Positions 45,836-57,217 of a DNA stretch of 64,000 nucleotides are shown here, in pieces (positions within the stretch are counted from its first letter, which is position 1; each line of letters opens with the position of its first letter). Source of the stretch: Cryptomeria japonica. Lineage: Eukaryota; Streptophyta; Pinopsida; Cupressales; Cupressaceae. Below the pieces are notes generated by a model, which saw only the letters and a program-made list of their open reading frames with translations, did not search any database and had not been told where the DNA came from. Made by a program: the position numbers and the translations under genes. The stretch is taken from positions 142,075,299-142,139,298 of the forward strand of contig NC_081406.1 of assembly GCF_030272615.1 (NCBI RefSeq). Reading direction: 5' to 3'.

Positions 45836-46469
45836 CTATATCATATCAGATTGTGCATATGCATTATTTCCTTTCACAAACTTAACCAACCTATCAAGTT
45901 CTTTAGGGTTTAATTTAAGATATTCAGCTGGCGTAATTTGAATCCGAGAGGATTTACAAAATTCAACAATATCAAACGAACCCTCAGTCTCTACAGATTT
46001 CAATAACTGAGGTTCTTGAGGTCTGAAATCATTATTACGAAACCGGGAAATGATCTCCTTACCTTTGGGGTTCACAACAGAAGATGAAGGAGTACCTTGA
46101 GGTTTGACATTCTGTTGATTTCTGGTCAGCACAGCACATGAAGGATCCTCCAAGGTAACCAAAATATCACCTCCTCTTTTTGAATCAGACTCATACTCTA
46201 GGAAGTGGATTTTAGAGTCGCCAGGCTGCCTAGGAGATTCTTCTTCACTTGACTCCAGTAGTGTCTCCTTTAAACCAACAAGTTGAACATAACGTACCAT
46301 TTTCGGGCAAGAATTTCCATCATGATCATCAGTAAGATGAAAGATACACATGTTGGCTTTAGATGGGGGTGCCTCAATTGCTAGTCTTTGTTGCGTAGGG
46401 GGCAATTGTAACACTCTACTCCCGACTCCTGTTGACTGATTAGGGACCTTCCTTGAAATATCCTGGTAA
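45836..46469 (-). pseudogene. Tat-like element gag C-terminal part with zinc-knuckle-like motif
   Basis: The frame enters from the left edge of the solo LTR insertion (TSD at 46470-46474) and holds CIFHLTDDHDGNSC, spaced like CX2CX4HX4C but with His in place of the second Cys. A charged linker (LLESSEEESPRQPG) follows, then a TAG before protease. The same frame, interrupted by the solo LTR, is the continuation of the gag core at 51013-51923. Confidence 0.8.
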
Positions 46470-47328
46470 GGTTGTGTTGAGGTGTATTTTGTACACCATC
46501 ATACACAGAATAAAATACCTAAGGGTATCTTATCCTCTCTTGAATAAAGCCTCTAACTGCTGAAGATTCGCATGAAGGATCAGTTAGGATGACTCCAAGG
46601 TTCCTTTTGGTAGGGTCTCTACATGTGGATAATCTCTTCGTGGTATGATGTGATTTGCTGGAATCACAAGGGGACTTACATTTGGTGATTGAATTTCCGA
46701 TCTACTTTGCTGGACACAGGCTCTTACTAACTTAGATTTGGAAAAAAGAATGAAAAAAGGATAAGGGCGAAGAGAGGATCTAATCCTAATACTAAGAATG
46801 TAGGAGCAATGACTTGATTTTTGATGAAACTCTAACTAGATCTTGTTTTGACATCAATGGAACATCTACACAAGACTAGTGCAATCTTCTAGGGAAGCTT
46901 TATGATGTTCAAATCATCACCGCAGGCATAGATACCATCCAAGTTGATGCATATCAATGAAGAGGCGACAATTTGAAATTGAGCTTAAGCTGAACGATTC
47001 CAGTCGACTACACAAGGCAAGTTTGCAATCAACAAATTGCTAGTAGTATGGATGTACGAATTCCACCATCAATCAATCACATTTCTTCCATTCATCTAAT
47101 CATCTACCATCTAAGATTGAAGACTCAACAAGAAACCATGCAAATTGCAAGAAAACGACATATTTCACCATTACTTCAATGAAAATGGAGTTTGTTTACA
47201 ATCAATGGCAACAATTTCTTGCCTTGTCCTCCTATTCTACTCTCTATCTACTAACTACTTTCAACTATTTCTAACTATCTCTCTCTAATTCTCTCTAAAA
47301 TTAACCCTTACAAAATGAAATGCCTGGG

Positions 47329-47336
47329 CTTATATA
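47329..47336 (-). promoter_or_regulatory. TATA box of the solo LTR
   Basis: TATATAAG on the minus strand in the same context as 2329-2336. It is about 850 bp from the LTR end. Confidence 0.6.
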
Positions 47337-48727
47337 GTGCCCACAATACAATTTGATGGCTTAGATCAATTCAAGATCAATGGCCAAGATTTTACAATGA
47401 AAACCCTAATTAGGGTTTGTTACAACCATTACATAACATTTAATGCTTGACCAATGATAAAATTGTATTGCTTGGACACATGTCCCTTTTAGAAAAATCG
47501 ACCAATGGATAGCCGGGGTAGGTACATCGAAGTTTGTGCCACCTTCCATGAGTTAAGTACATTGAATCTAGACATGCTGAGGTGGACTTCACTGACTGGA
47601 GGAGTGATGACTGGGATGCCACCTCATCTGACACTTGAAGCTTGCTAGATATTCAATTTGATGTCGTTGAGAGGCTATCTTTAATTAACTCTTGTTCTAA
47701 CTCCTTTTGTCCTTGATGTGCAGGATGATGTACCTCGCCTTGGAACGCTGGATTTGAAGAGGTCGCCCTTGTCTTGGCTTGATCGTCCTGGCGAAGACCG
47801 TCCTTGATCCGGCTTGATTTTCCTTGAAGAGACCTCCATTTGATGCCTACACAACATTTCAAAATTAGTAACATGATTTTGCAATATAAATTAGAGAGCA
47901 AATTTTTAGGAAACTTAATGATAAGTCCTTTATTAATCATTTCCTAAAAATGACTCTTGAGCTAGGAATTCAAAATTTCAAAATTTCAAAATCTAAGCTA
48001 TGACGATTAACAATCAAAATCAAAACAATAAATCCATATCGCCATACCTCACTAGAGAGCTAACTCTAGAATGCAAAATGAGGAATTTGCCTAGGCAAAA
48101 ATCAAAATTCGATAGTCTTGATGTGATCTTCAAAAGAACGTTCCTCTTATCAACTTCGCCACCCTTCAAGTCTTGGACGTGATCTCCTCTTCAAGTTAGC
48201 AATTTCGCCATCTTTGATATGTTCTTGACGTGATCTCCAATGCCTTGGACAAGTTCGCACTTCTTTGGATAGTACTAACGCCTTCCTTTGGATATAAATT
48301 CGCACCTCCTTGAACACAACTTCGCACTTCTCCCTTTGTCTTCCTTAAATCGCACTTGAGATGATAAAAAATGATAATGTGAAAATAAAAATCTTTCACC
48401 TCCCTTATATAAGCGCCTCTCATCATCCACCCTAAGGCCGACTTTTGTGAAATAAAGCAATTTTAAACAATTTTAATTAAATAATAAAGGCCGACCTCCC
48501 TATCTAAGCGCTCCTCTTGATTTTTATTAATTAATAAATAATTAATTAAATGCCTTTATCATTTAAATTGACAAATTCGATTTTTACAAGGCAAAATAAT
48601 TAATTAACATTAAGCGCAATATTTAAATGCTATTTTTAATAAAATATCGATTTTGTTAGCATTTAAATAAATTTAAAAAATGTGTTTTAAGCGCCAAAAT
48701 GAAAAAGTGAGAAGATACGTACCTCAT

Positions 48728-50561
48728 CACCCTGGTCCCTGACTGAGGGACAGGAGCGATCCATCAATCTAGTCATGATTCTTGCAATTTTTACGTCCAA
48801 GGTCTTCATCCTTACGTCCAAATCGCCATTTTAGCTGGGTCCTTTGAGTTAGATTGATTTGCATGTGTGAATGAGTGCTTTTGGATGTAATATCGCCCTG
48901 GTCCCTTCCTGAGGGACAGGAGCGATCCTAGTGTCCTGGCTCAAATTTGCAAACTTTTGATCTTTGTTCTTCATTCATTGTCTTCCAAAGGACGTCCTTG
49001 ACCATGCCTATCTTTGCCTTGTCTTGGTTTTGACGGAACATGAGTGTTTTAGTAAAAATCGCTTTGGTCCTTGTCCAAAGGACAGGAGCGATATAGGCTC
49101 TTTGTGCAAATTGGTAGCATTTTAACGTTCAACACTTTGGTATATCACCTTCAAAAGACGCCTTAGACCTTTTACCATCTTGCAAAACCTTGGCTTGACG
49201 TAAATTTTGAGAGACTTGGCCAATATAATCAATATCGCTCTGGTCCCTTCCTGAGGGACAGGAGCGAATTAGGATATTTTAGAGCAAATCCCTCAATGTG
49301 GCGATCCTTGTAACTTTGTGCTTGATGGAGATGCTTCGAAACGTCCTTGGTACCTTGTTCTTCGCCTTGGAGTGTCCTGATCTTGGAGGGACGGCAATAT
49401 AATCATCATATCGCCCTGGTCCCTTGGAGAGGGACAGGAGCGATTTTGCTCTTGTGGGCCTCATTTCACTTCATCACCTTCGAAAATTATATTCAACGGA
49501 TTCGCAATGCGTCCTTCCATTCATCCATGCCTTGGAATCGGTCGTAACTTGGCGAGAAAATCATCTATAACAAAAATCGCTCTGGTCCCTTCCTGAGGGA
49601 CAGGAGCGAACTTAAGCATTTTGGTCCTTTGTTGACGTTTGATAATCTTCAATTTGTCTTCAACGGGTTCGATTGACCTCCTTTCTTGCCTTCGAACATA
49701 AAATTTGCTTGGTCTTTGTTCAGGACGTACCTTATGAAGAACTTCGCTCTGGTCCTTCAGTGAGGGACAGGAGCGAATTTGTCCCTCTAGGCAAAACTTC
49801 ATCATTTCATTGTTTTTGATCAAGTCTGGATGCTCTATCATGCTCATTTCGTCCTTCACCATGCCTTTGATGTCTCGATTCGTCCAAACAAGGTCAGGAA
49901 TGGCTCAACTAAGCATTTTCGCTCTGGACCCTTGGTGAGGGACACGAGCGATTCGCCTTGGTCCCTTGGAGAGGGACAGGAGCGCATTTCGCTCTAGACC
50001 CTTGGAGAAGGACACGAGCGAAATTTGACTTTTCGCACTCTCGATTAGGACAATTTTAAGTTATATTCCACATATACTTTCAGGATGTTTGAGAGTGGTT
50101 TCAGACCTCCAAGAGTTATATTGCAAAATCTAGTTTTTGGAGGTTTTTTTAGTTTCCAGACTTAGTCAAATTTCAGGGTCAGGACATTCCAGACTTAGCC
50201 AAATTTCAGGATCAGGACCTCACTCAAGCCGGACTTGCTATCCATGTGATCTCCCCGACAGCGCTTCAAGTTATATTCATTTGATAAAATGCACCTCTTT
50301 GGACCTTTTCACATCGTCAAGACGTTAAAATCTTGCAAGGACAAAGCAAAATTGGATTTGTAGCTCCGGTCCTTCACTGAGGGACAGGAGCGATTTTTCT
50401 CCTGGAGGCATTTCTGTGCTCATGAAAATCTTCAATTTATATTCAATGGAAAGATCTCGCCTTTCTCCATCACTTCCAATTCGTAATTCATCTTGACCCT
50501 GCAGGAATAGTAAAATATTTGAAAACGAGCTCCCGTCCTTCACTGAGGGACAGGAGCGATT
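48728..50561 (-). repeat. ~168-bp tandem repeats with hairpin core, solo LTR
   Basis: TCGCTCTGGTCCCT...AGGGACAGGAGCGA palindromes (plus-strand sense) occur near 48728, 48893, 49060, 49234, 49410, 49577 and 49743, then three close together at 49917-50020, and again near 50363 and 50525. Spacings are 165-176 bp for the regular part. The region between palindromes also aligns from unit to unit. Compared with 117-900, units near 48893, 49060 and 49234 are extra. Confidence 0.88.
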
Positions 50562-51007
50562 TTGCTCCTACAGGCCAAAATAACATGATTTTACACATTT
50601 TAACACTTCACAAGGCGAAAACAAATCATTTCCAATGCCCAGGATCAAAAATAAAAAAAGTCAAAATTTGGTCAAAAATATTCAATCGGACAAAAAATTC
50701 ACATTTCATCTTCAACACTTAGACAAATTTAAGCTCTGCATCAACATTCCAATTGAAAATTAGACCATTCTGGCGAATTCATTGCATTCAAAATTTGCAT
50801 TCTAGAAAAGGAAACTCAAAAAGCTCCCAAAACCGACTGGATTCTGGTCCGAAAAGACGGTAATTAAAACCCTAAGGCTTGACCCTAAATCCAGACAACT
50901 AACAAACTAACAAAACCCTAGAAAAAGCAAAGCGAAAACGAGCAAAACGAGCAAAAAAAACATGGGTCCCCATTTGCAATGGGGCGATGTGTGAAAACGT
51001 CACAACA

Positions 51008-51923
51008 GGTTGCGGATAAGAAGTATTAGTTTTGGGTAATTGCCTCTTCAAGGTTATCATGTCATTCATTAATCGCTGAATCACAGGATCAGATGAAGTT
51101 GATGCCTGTGATGTGGAAGTTTGAACTTCCTTCTTCCACTTTCTTGCAGTGATCAAATCATCTTCTAATTCTACTGCTAATGTTTTCACATTAGCTAGGG
51201 TTGCTACTCGTTGCCTACGGATCAAGAAACCGATCTCAGAGGGCATAGAATTGATGAAAAAGCATTTCAAATTATCATCAGAAGGCCTTTGGTTTGCTGG
51301 AATCTTATGAACAATTTTATCAAACTTAGCCACAAAATCTCTCATAGACTTAGGAATCTCTTTCTTTAACTGGGCTAATTAGGCTAGAAGAGAATGTTCA
51401 TCTTCGGCTAATTTGAACCTAGCCTTAAACCTAGTTTTAAGATCTTGCCAATTTGTAATTGCACCATTAGGTAAATAATTAAACCAATTTGTTGCCACCT
51501 CAGTCAATGTTTGTACAAATAATCTTAGAGCCACATCTTCATGTTGAACAACTAGAACACCACAAGCAACATTAAATGCATTCAAATGCTCGCCTATTGA
51601 GACCTTTCCATCACCATTGAATTTAGGCAACTAATCTCATGCTCCTTTGGGCAAAGGATTAAGATTTGCACCAAGTGCAAGTGGTCCTAAAGCAGGACCC
51701 CAGGGATTGTTAACAGCCATACAGCCACAGGTAAAATGATATTCAAAGGTGTAGGGTTGATAACACTAGGCAAAGCAACACCATGTAATATTAGGACTTG
51801 ACAAGTAAGAGATACAAGGGATATAGAAGAGGGAGTTCGAGGTCTACTCTTGGCTCTTCTTCTAGGTGTAAAGGAGGTTACGAAGTTGGAATCTTGGAGT
51901 TCCTGAAAAACAGAATCAATCAC
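51008..51923 (-). pseudogene. Tat-like element gag core
   Basis: Minus-strand stretches at 51923-51687, 51630-51379 and 51345-51008 encode a retrotransposon gag: PKFNGDGKVSIGEHLNAF, VATNWFNYLPNGAI with NWQDLKTRFKARF, then a helical NQRPSDDNLKCFF region and a Ser/Thr-rich linker. TAA at about 51376 falls where the context (SLLA*LAQLKKE) suggests a former Gln codon. The gene is cut at 51008 by the solo LTR. Domain type is seen; lineage is inferred from the neighbours. Confidence 0.85.
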
Positions 51924-52618
51924 CCCTTCACGCCTCTGAGATCTCGTATATCTTCTTGACTCTAGCCTGTTTATAATGCAGTACTCACTTCAAACCAAAG
52001 TTCCCAGGCTCGTGACTCAGCTCGTACTCGGCTTGTGACTCGGCTCGGGCTCGGCAATGACTCGGCAACGACTCAGCAAAATAAGAAAACCCTTGAAATT
52101 TAGAGATTTTTAACGATTTAAAACTTGTTTCATACACCCATTATTGAATTAAGCTTAAAGACACTATAACATCATCAAATAGAAGCTAATTTGATTACAT
52201 ACATAAACATACATCCATCACATGCGTAGAAATGTAAATTGTAGCTGAAGGAATTAGAAAACATAGATATATAGAGTTATAAATGTTGTCCAATGTATAT
52301 AAAATCCATGACTTCAAATGTTCCCAAACATATATGTAACTGTAAAGTGTAAACAAAAACAAGTCTATGGCTCAGGCTCAGGCTCAGCCTTGTCTATCTG
52401 CCTCCTAGAAAGGCATCTAAGGTAGGTCCTGGATGCTTGAGTAGCCATAGTCTCTGCCTGTGATGTGCCAGTCTAAGTAGCCATAGGTGTTGTGCCTGAT
52501 TGTGCTCTATCCTCCTCCTCTGCCATAGCCACAACCTCAACCTCTCTGTCTCCTGGTCAACCCACTCAAGGTCCTCATCAGTGAAGACTGGATCGGTGGA
52601 CTCAGTGAGCCAATTGGA

Positions 52619-52876
52619 CTAGGGGTCGACTTCCCCTAGAGTGATCGGAGAGGAGTCAGCATCCAAAATCTGTCTGGTCCTGAGACGGAGGTTGTAATGA
52701 ACAAAGACTAGATCATTCAATCTCTCCACAGACAATCTATTTCGCCTCTTCGAGTGGATGTGCTTGAACATGCTCCAGTTGCGCTCACATCCAGAAGCGC
52801 TGCATGGCTGGCTCAATATGCGGATGGCAATTTTTTGAAGGTTTGGGGTTGAAGGCCCAAACATTTGCCACCATCT
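52619..52876 (-). pseudogene. hAT transposase C-terminal dimerisation exon
   Basis: The minus-strand frame starts at a plausible 3' splice site (CCTTATCTTAG before RWWQMFG) and encodes the hallmark hAT family C-terminus: WWQMFG, AIRILSQPCSASGCERNWS, KRRNRLSVERLNDLVFVHYN. It ends LGEVDP with a stop. Upstream transposase exons (zinc finger, RNase H-like core) are absent, so the element cannot make transposase. In active hATs this region drives multimerisation. Confidence 0.85.
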
Positions 52877-53039
52877 ATCTAAGATAAGGAAAAGAAAAAA
52901 ACATTAGTCTCATTTCCAACTTTAAAGGTAGATTATAAAATGAAAAATTAAAATGTATGTCATACAAAAACAATTCAAAATTCAGTACTCCAAAAACAAG
53001 TTTTAAACAAAGAGGAAGTCTGTATAGAGTGAATATCAT

Positions 53040-53196
53040 TTATATTATTATAAACCTGAAGTTGATCAGCCACATTCACCACAAAGGCATTGGGTATTGG
53101 TTCTACTGCAACCCATTTCCCATCTTTTAGCACCTGCAGTCCACTCACCTCTCCTTGCATCAAAACAGTAATGCCATGTCAATCTGAATGAGGTGT
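53040..53196 (-). pseudogene. 2-oxoglutarate/Fe(II) oxygenase exon fragment
   Basis: The minus-strand frame encodes TPHSD, a TGA, HGITVLMQGEVSGLQVL, then KDGKWVAVEPIPNAFVVNVA and DQLQVYNN. This is the double-stranded beta-helix core of plant 2-ODDs (flavonoid and hormone oxygenases). HSD supplies the HxD iron ligands, and QVYNN is where many plant genes have an intron. The second His and the RxS motif would be in the next exon and are not found. It sits inside the hAT-like element, so it is probably a captured host exon. Confidence 0.75.
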
Positions 53197-53432
53197 TGCA
53201 GACCGGCCGGGTCATGACCCTAGGACTCGGCGAGTCAGGGAGTGACTCGCTGACTCGGCGAGTCAGGCGAGTCATGCCCCCTGACCCGTTCGAGCCTGGG
53301 TTAGGGTCACCGTGACCCAACAAGGGTCACCCATCCCACTGACTCGCGTGACTCGCCCTGAGTCACAGAACTCTACTCCAATTAGACAACCTTACTAATC
53401 TTATGATTCAGCCTCCAGTGTTACTATCCGAC

Positions 53433-53450
53433 TCCCCAGCAGAGTCGCCA
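53433..53450 (-). other. PBS of the Tat-like element (TGGCGACTC type)
   Basis: On the minus strand TGGCGACTCTGCTGGGGA lies 6 bases after an LTR end (CTGTTAACCAACA, 53457). This PBS type is, as I recall, usual for Tat/Ogre-like plant gypsy elements and is thought to match tRNA-Arg; it is clearly unlike the tRNA-Met sites elsewhere in the window. Confidence 0.7.
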
Positions 53451-53456
53451 AAAATC

Positions 53457-54904
53457 TGTTGGTTAACAGATTTAGCCTTTCATAATTTTATGATAAATGA
53501 CTCATGTATGCCCTTGTTTTTGTGAAAGACAAATAGAACCAACAGTTGGGTAATTCAATAAATTGTTTACCCTCTGCATAAGGGTGCAGCTTCCCGTATA
53601 ATGTTCAATGAATTTTTAAACACACAAATATTAACTTCACTTTTAACCAAAAAGCGAAAAGAAAAGGCTTTTCACATTCATTAGTCAACACCACATGAAT
53701 GCCAGGAAGATAAACACTCTATATGTAAACCCACAGATTTACCATCAAGAATAACTTTACTTCAGAAACTATAATTAAAGAAACGATAAAATCATAGACT
53801 CTGATTGAGTCTGTCTCGTGTCTCCCAGGACAAGGGGAATCAGATCCACACAATATTAACAACAAAATTACTTATTACATTCATTTTCAAACGTATGAAA
53901 TTGGATAATCAAAAAAGCAACACATTCAACACAAACAAATTTATCCCAACAGAGATTTTCTTTTCTGCATTTAAATACACAGATTTGAAAGTTGCTGAAA
54001 ATGTCTAATTTTATTTACTGATAAAATTCCTTCATTGACAATCCTCAAGTATCTAAAACAAAGTCTGTCAATCTTTTCAAAATTTCTCGAACCTTTTTCA
54101 AGTCTTTTTCTAGAAATATATAGCTAAACTTTCTACCCTAACCACTCGGTAACCACAGAGTTACACCGCTCTACCTGACGGTAACTTTAAATAGTTTATT
54201 TTGAAACTAACTTACAAAACCATTTTTTGACTAAAAACAACAGAAAGGAAAGAAAACACGGGAACAATTATCCAATTCGTTGCAACGAGCGACCAGTTTG
54301 ATCCTTCTTCCACTCCGTGAATGCCTTCGTGAATTGCTAGATGACAGGTTCATTTGGAATGCCTACGTGTAAAATCCATTGTTGCCAAACCTCTTTATCA
54401 CAGCGCACCTGTTTAACTTTATACACATGGTTGTTCAAATGATCTATGCATAAAAAACAGTAAAGATTCCATTTTAGCAATGGTGGAAAAATCTTTCTTC
54501 GTGACCACCGTTGCATTCCTGACCATATCAATTTGTACTTCATAATATTTGCTTATGGCTTCAGCGGTGTCAACGGTTTGTCCATCCTCCTTTATATATT
54601 TCACTCCAATGCATTTCAGATCATTAAGCATATTTTGTATCAATTCAGACAATTCTCCCCCAAGTTTAACAAATTCCTCATAGCCCTATTTTATTACCGT
54701 ATTTCTCCATTCAATGTTCTTGCAAATTTACAGAACATTGTCATTGAATCCCTGTATAGGCTTTCCTGCAAGGAACTTCATTACGCCATGCTTTTGAACT
54801 TCTTCCATGTGAGCTATTGTTCAGGCCCATTTGGCTTCTTTGTTCTTCTAGGCTGTATTTTCCTTTCCTAATTCTTGGATAACTTTAGCAGTGTCATCAT
54901 ACAC
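53457..54904 (-). repeat. 5' LTR (3' part) of the Tat-like element, contains ORF end
   Basis: It matches 10127-12585 along its length except for the hAT insertion there. It ends TTAACCAACA next to the PBS. 54300-54904 holds a frameshifted copy of the last ~200 codons of the long ORF at 11957-15083, so that ORF's C-terminus is in LTR sequence. It is cut at 54904 by the short LTR that follows. Confidence 0.75.
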
Positions 54905-55330
54905 CGTTAACTTTTAAACTAGAACAAAGCCACGATACAACATGCTCTGCTTGAACTTGAACCTTGAAGTTTTGAAAAGGTTCAATGGAGAGGTTCAGTT
55001 CAAGACAAAATCTAATAAGACTAAAACCGAGAATTACAAAAACCCAGACTAAATAAACACTCCTTATTTTAAATAACATGAGAACAAAAATATGCCTCAG
55101 ATAAATGAGGGTAACACTTTGGAGGAAAAAAGAAAGGAAACATTTGTGAAGAGACAAAAATGATACATTGACAAAATGTATTATTTATAAAGTCTATATA
55201 AGATTAGCTGCAAAATTAATCCATAATTTGTTCCAACCAGCTTTATAACTTTCCAATACAATAATAAATACAAGAATAGACTCACTGAAGTATCTGCTTT
55301 TTCAAAGTCAGTGCACTCAATCTTTCAACA
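54905..55330 (+). repeat. Short LTR (426 bp) with adjacent PBS remnant
   Basis: It starts CGTTAAC (probably a mutated TGTTAAC) exactly where homology to the Tat-like LTR stops, and ends CTTTCAACA. TATATAAG lies at 55195-55202. It is followed by T and TGGTATCAA (55332-55340), a partial initiator tRNA-Met PBS. The length and layout suit a copia-type element. No coding domain is recognisable downstream. Confidence 0.6.
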
Positions 55331-56451
55331 TTGGTATCAATGCAAATAAGCCCTAGTAAGTGTATGCAAATTCAAAGTGTGGAAGCCCTAGGAGAGGGTA
55401 AGCTAAACCAATCCAATGGAGTAGAAGGGAGATTGGAGATAGAAAGGAGAAAAGTGATCCAAATCTGCTGTGCAGAGTGCAGACAATGGAGATATCTGAA
55501 CCAAATCTGCTGTGCACACAAACAAGAAATCTGAACAGAATCTGTTTTTCTAGTGAAAGAAATTTGTTTGTAAATCAATGTCAAAAGGAAACTGAATATC
55601 TCTGTCAATGGCCAACAAACAGCTATAAATACTGTCTGCAATGTTGAGTTGTGTAGCTTGCTGCCAACATGCATGATATTTTAATATTATTCTAATCCTT
55701 TCACTGTATTCTCTCTCCTTGCCCACATTTGAATCTTGGTGATCAAAAGGTGTTACGGTTTCAAGCATTATTTATTGTGAAATTGCAAAAATCTAAAAAG
55801 AATAGTTTGGCCCATTACATTCAAATTTGTTGCAAAAACATAGAAACAAATGTAAATAATTGATTCTACCTCTAGACAATCTCACAGTGCACTAGCTACA
55901 TTATATAAGGGGAAAATAAAGAGATATTTGACTTCTACTTGATAGTCCAAAAACAAAGTCAAGTATTATTGTCATAATTTTGGGAATATCAAAAAGAAAT
56001 GTTGTAAACAAAATTACAAACTAGCTATCCCATAAAAATCCACAAGCTCAAACTAATGTGGAAGTTGATGCAGAGTAAATTTGAAAGCAGGAAACGTATG
56101 CTTTTATGAAGAAATATAACTATCACCTTTACGATTTAGAACAACAATGAAAACAAGAAAATCGATTGGCTCTATTAGTTGTCCCTGATGGTATTTTGTA
56201 TGCCAATTTAAGACTTTTTCTCTTGCTCCCACACCATTTAGTGCAGCAAATGTACAATGTAATTTTATTTTACTTTGATAGAAAGAGAGCACACCCCTAG
56301 TTTGCACTTTGTCCTAGATGATACTGCTACATAATATACAAAAAATGCCAAAATAAAAAGTCACACCCACATAATTTATATGGAATATTGGTGTACAACA
56401 ATGAAACGTTGTGTAATTGAATCCATTTTTGTTAAAAATAATGTAGTCTTT

Positions 56452-56584
56452 TGTGTGTGTGTGTAGGTATTTATTTGTTTGAGTTTCTGTCTACATGTAT
56501 GTGCATCTATCTATGTGTGTGTTTATGTCTATTTTTTCATGTGTGAATGTGAGTGAATGAGAGAGAAAGAGAGAGAAAGAGAGA
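56452..56584. repeat. TG and GA microsatellite tracts
   Basis: A (TG)n run lies at 56452-56464, and a GAGAGAAAGA run at about 56558-56584. On the minus strand the latter follows immediately after the putative splice donor at 56591. Confidence 0.8.
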
Positions 56585-56591
56585 TGCAGAC

Positions 56592-56707
56592 CTTTTCCAA
56601 TACGACGTATGGTTGCCTCATGAGCTATTAAAATAGCACTTGGATTGCACTTTTGTATTGTTGAAAGACCTGAATGAATGTCATTATAAATAACTCCCTC
56701 CATTAGT
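56592..56707 (-). other. Possible exon of an unrecognised gene
   Basis: On the minus strand a pyrimidine-rich acceptor (TTTTTGTTTAG) precedes a 116-bp open stretch encoding EGVIYNDIHSGLSTIQ, then NPSAILIAHEATIRRIGK, followed by GTCTGC as donor. The composition is protein-like and unlike the retroelements. I do not recognise the family. An adjacent open frame at 56104-56307 (containing GVGAREKVLNWHTKYHQGQL) could be another exon or chance. Confidence 0.3.
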
Positions 56708-57217
56708 CTAAACAAAAAGTAAAATATTCCTATGTTCCATTCAAATTTATGCATTAACTTTAATACAAAGAGAATATCTATGATATTTCATGAAGAGTGT
56801 ATTATATTAAAACCATAAATTGCCATTTCAGGATTTGTTTGAAGCGTAACCCATTTATTTCACCAAAAGGAAAATATTTCTCATAAAAAAATAACTAAAT
56901 TGTTAAAAAGTTAGAAGTATGAAAATAATAATACCATGAACTATTTATAATTTGAATTGTTATTGGATAAATTAATTTTGTTACTTCAAATAATAAAATA
57001 GTACAAATGTAAAGCAAGTCACTACCAAAGAAAGCTTTAAAAAACAAACATTTCCACTTGTGTGTCAAGAGAAGAGAAGCAATCTATTTATGAAAACACT
57101 TGAATACACCTTTGAAATGTTATGTGCTAATTCTTTTAAATCTTATAACCCCCAAATTAAGTGTAAGGAGGGATGCTAGTACACGATATTTATGCTTAAT
57201 TATTTGAAGGTTTCCAT

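Larger units (their letters stand above)
46475..51007 (-). repeat. Complete 4,533-bp solo LTR with TSD GGTTG
   Basis: On the minus strand it runs from TGTTGTGACGTTTTCACACA to AAATACACCTCAACA. It is flanked by GGTTG at 46470-46474 and 51008-51012, a perfect 5-bp target duplication. It sits inside the gag gene of the Tat-like element, whose frame resumes on the other side. No internal sequence is present, so it is the product of LTR-LTR recombination. Features: palindrome CCCCATTTGCAATGGGG near its start, 168-bp tandem repeats (48728-50561), AT-rich block, TATA (47329). Confidence 0.95.
51990..53370 (-). mobile_element. hAT-like element carrying gene fragments
   Basis: Both ends are dense in GACTCGG/CGAGTC motifs (52010-52080 and 53215-53365), as in the non-autonomous hAT at 10648-11650. 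52120-52740 aligns with that element's interior. It contains a hAT dimerisation exon (52619-52876) and an oxygenase-like exon (53040-53196). It lies between the PBS and gag of the Tat-like element. I could not fix exact termini or the target duplication. Confidence 0.7.
55341..57217. other. Unassigned region after the short LTR
   Basis: I see no gag, pol or LTR match here. Reading frames are short. It includes TG and GA microsatellites and one stretch that looks like an exon (56592-56707). It could be the decayed interior of the 54905 element or pre-insertion DNA with gene fragments. Confidence 0.35.

Noticed and set aside
48728-50561. Regularly spaced palindromes considered as a CRISPR array
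   Set aside because: Spacing is about 168 bp and the intervening sequence is itself repeated and related, in a plant retrotransposon LTR. There are no spacers or cas genes.
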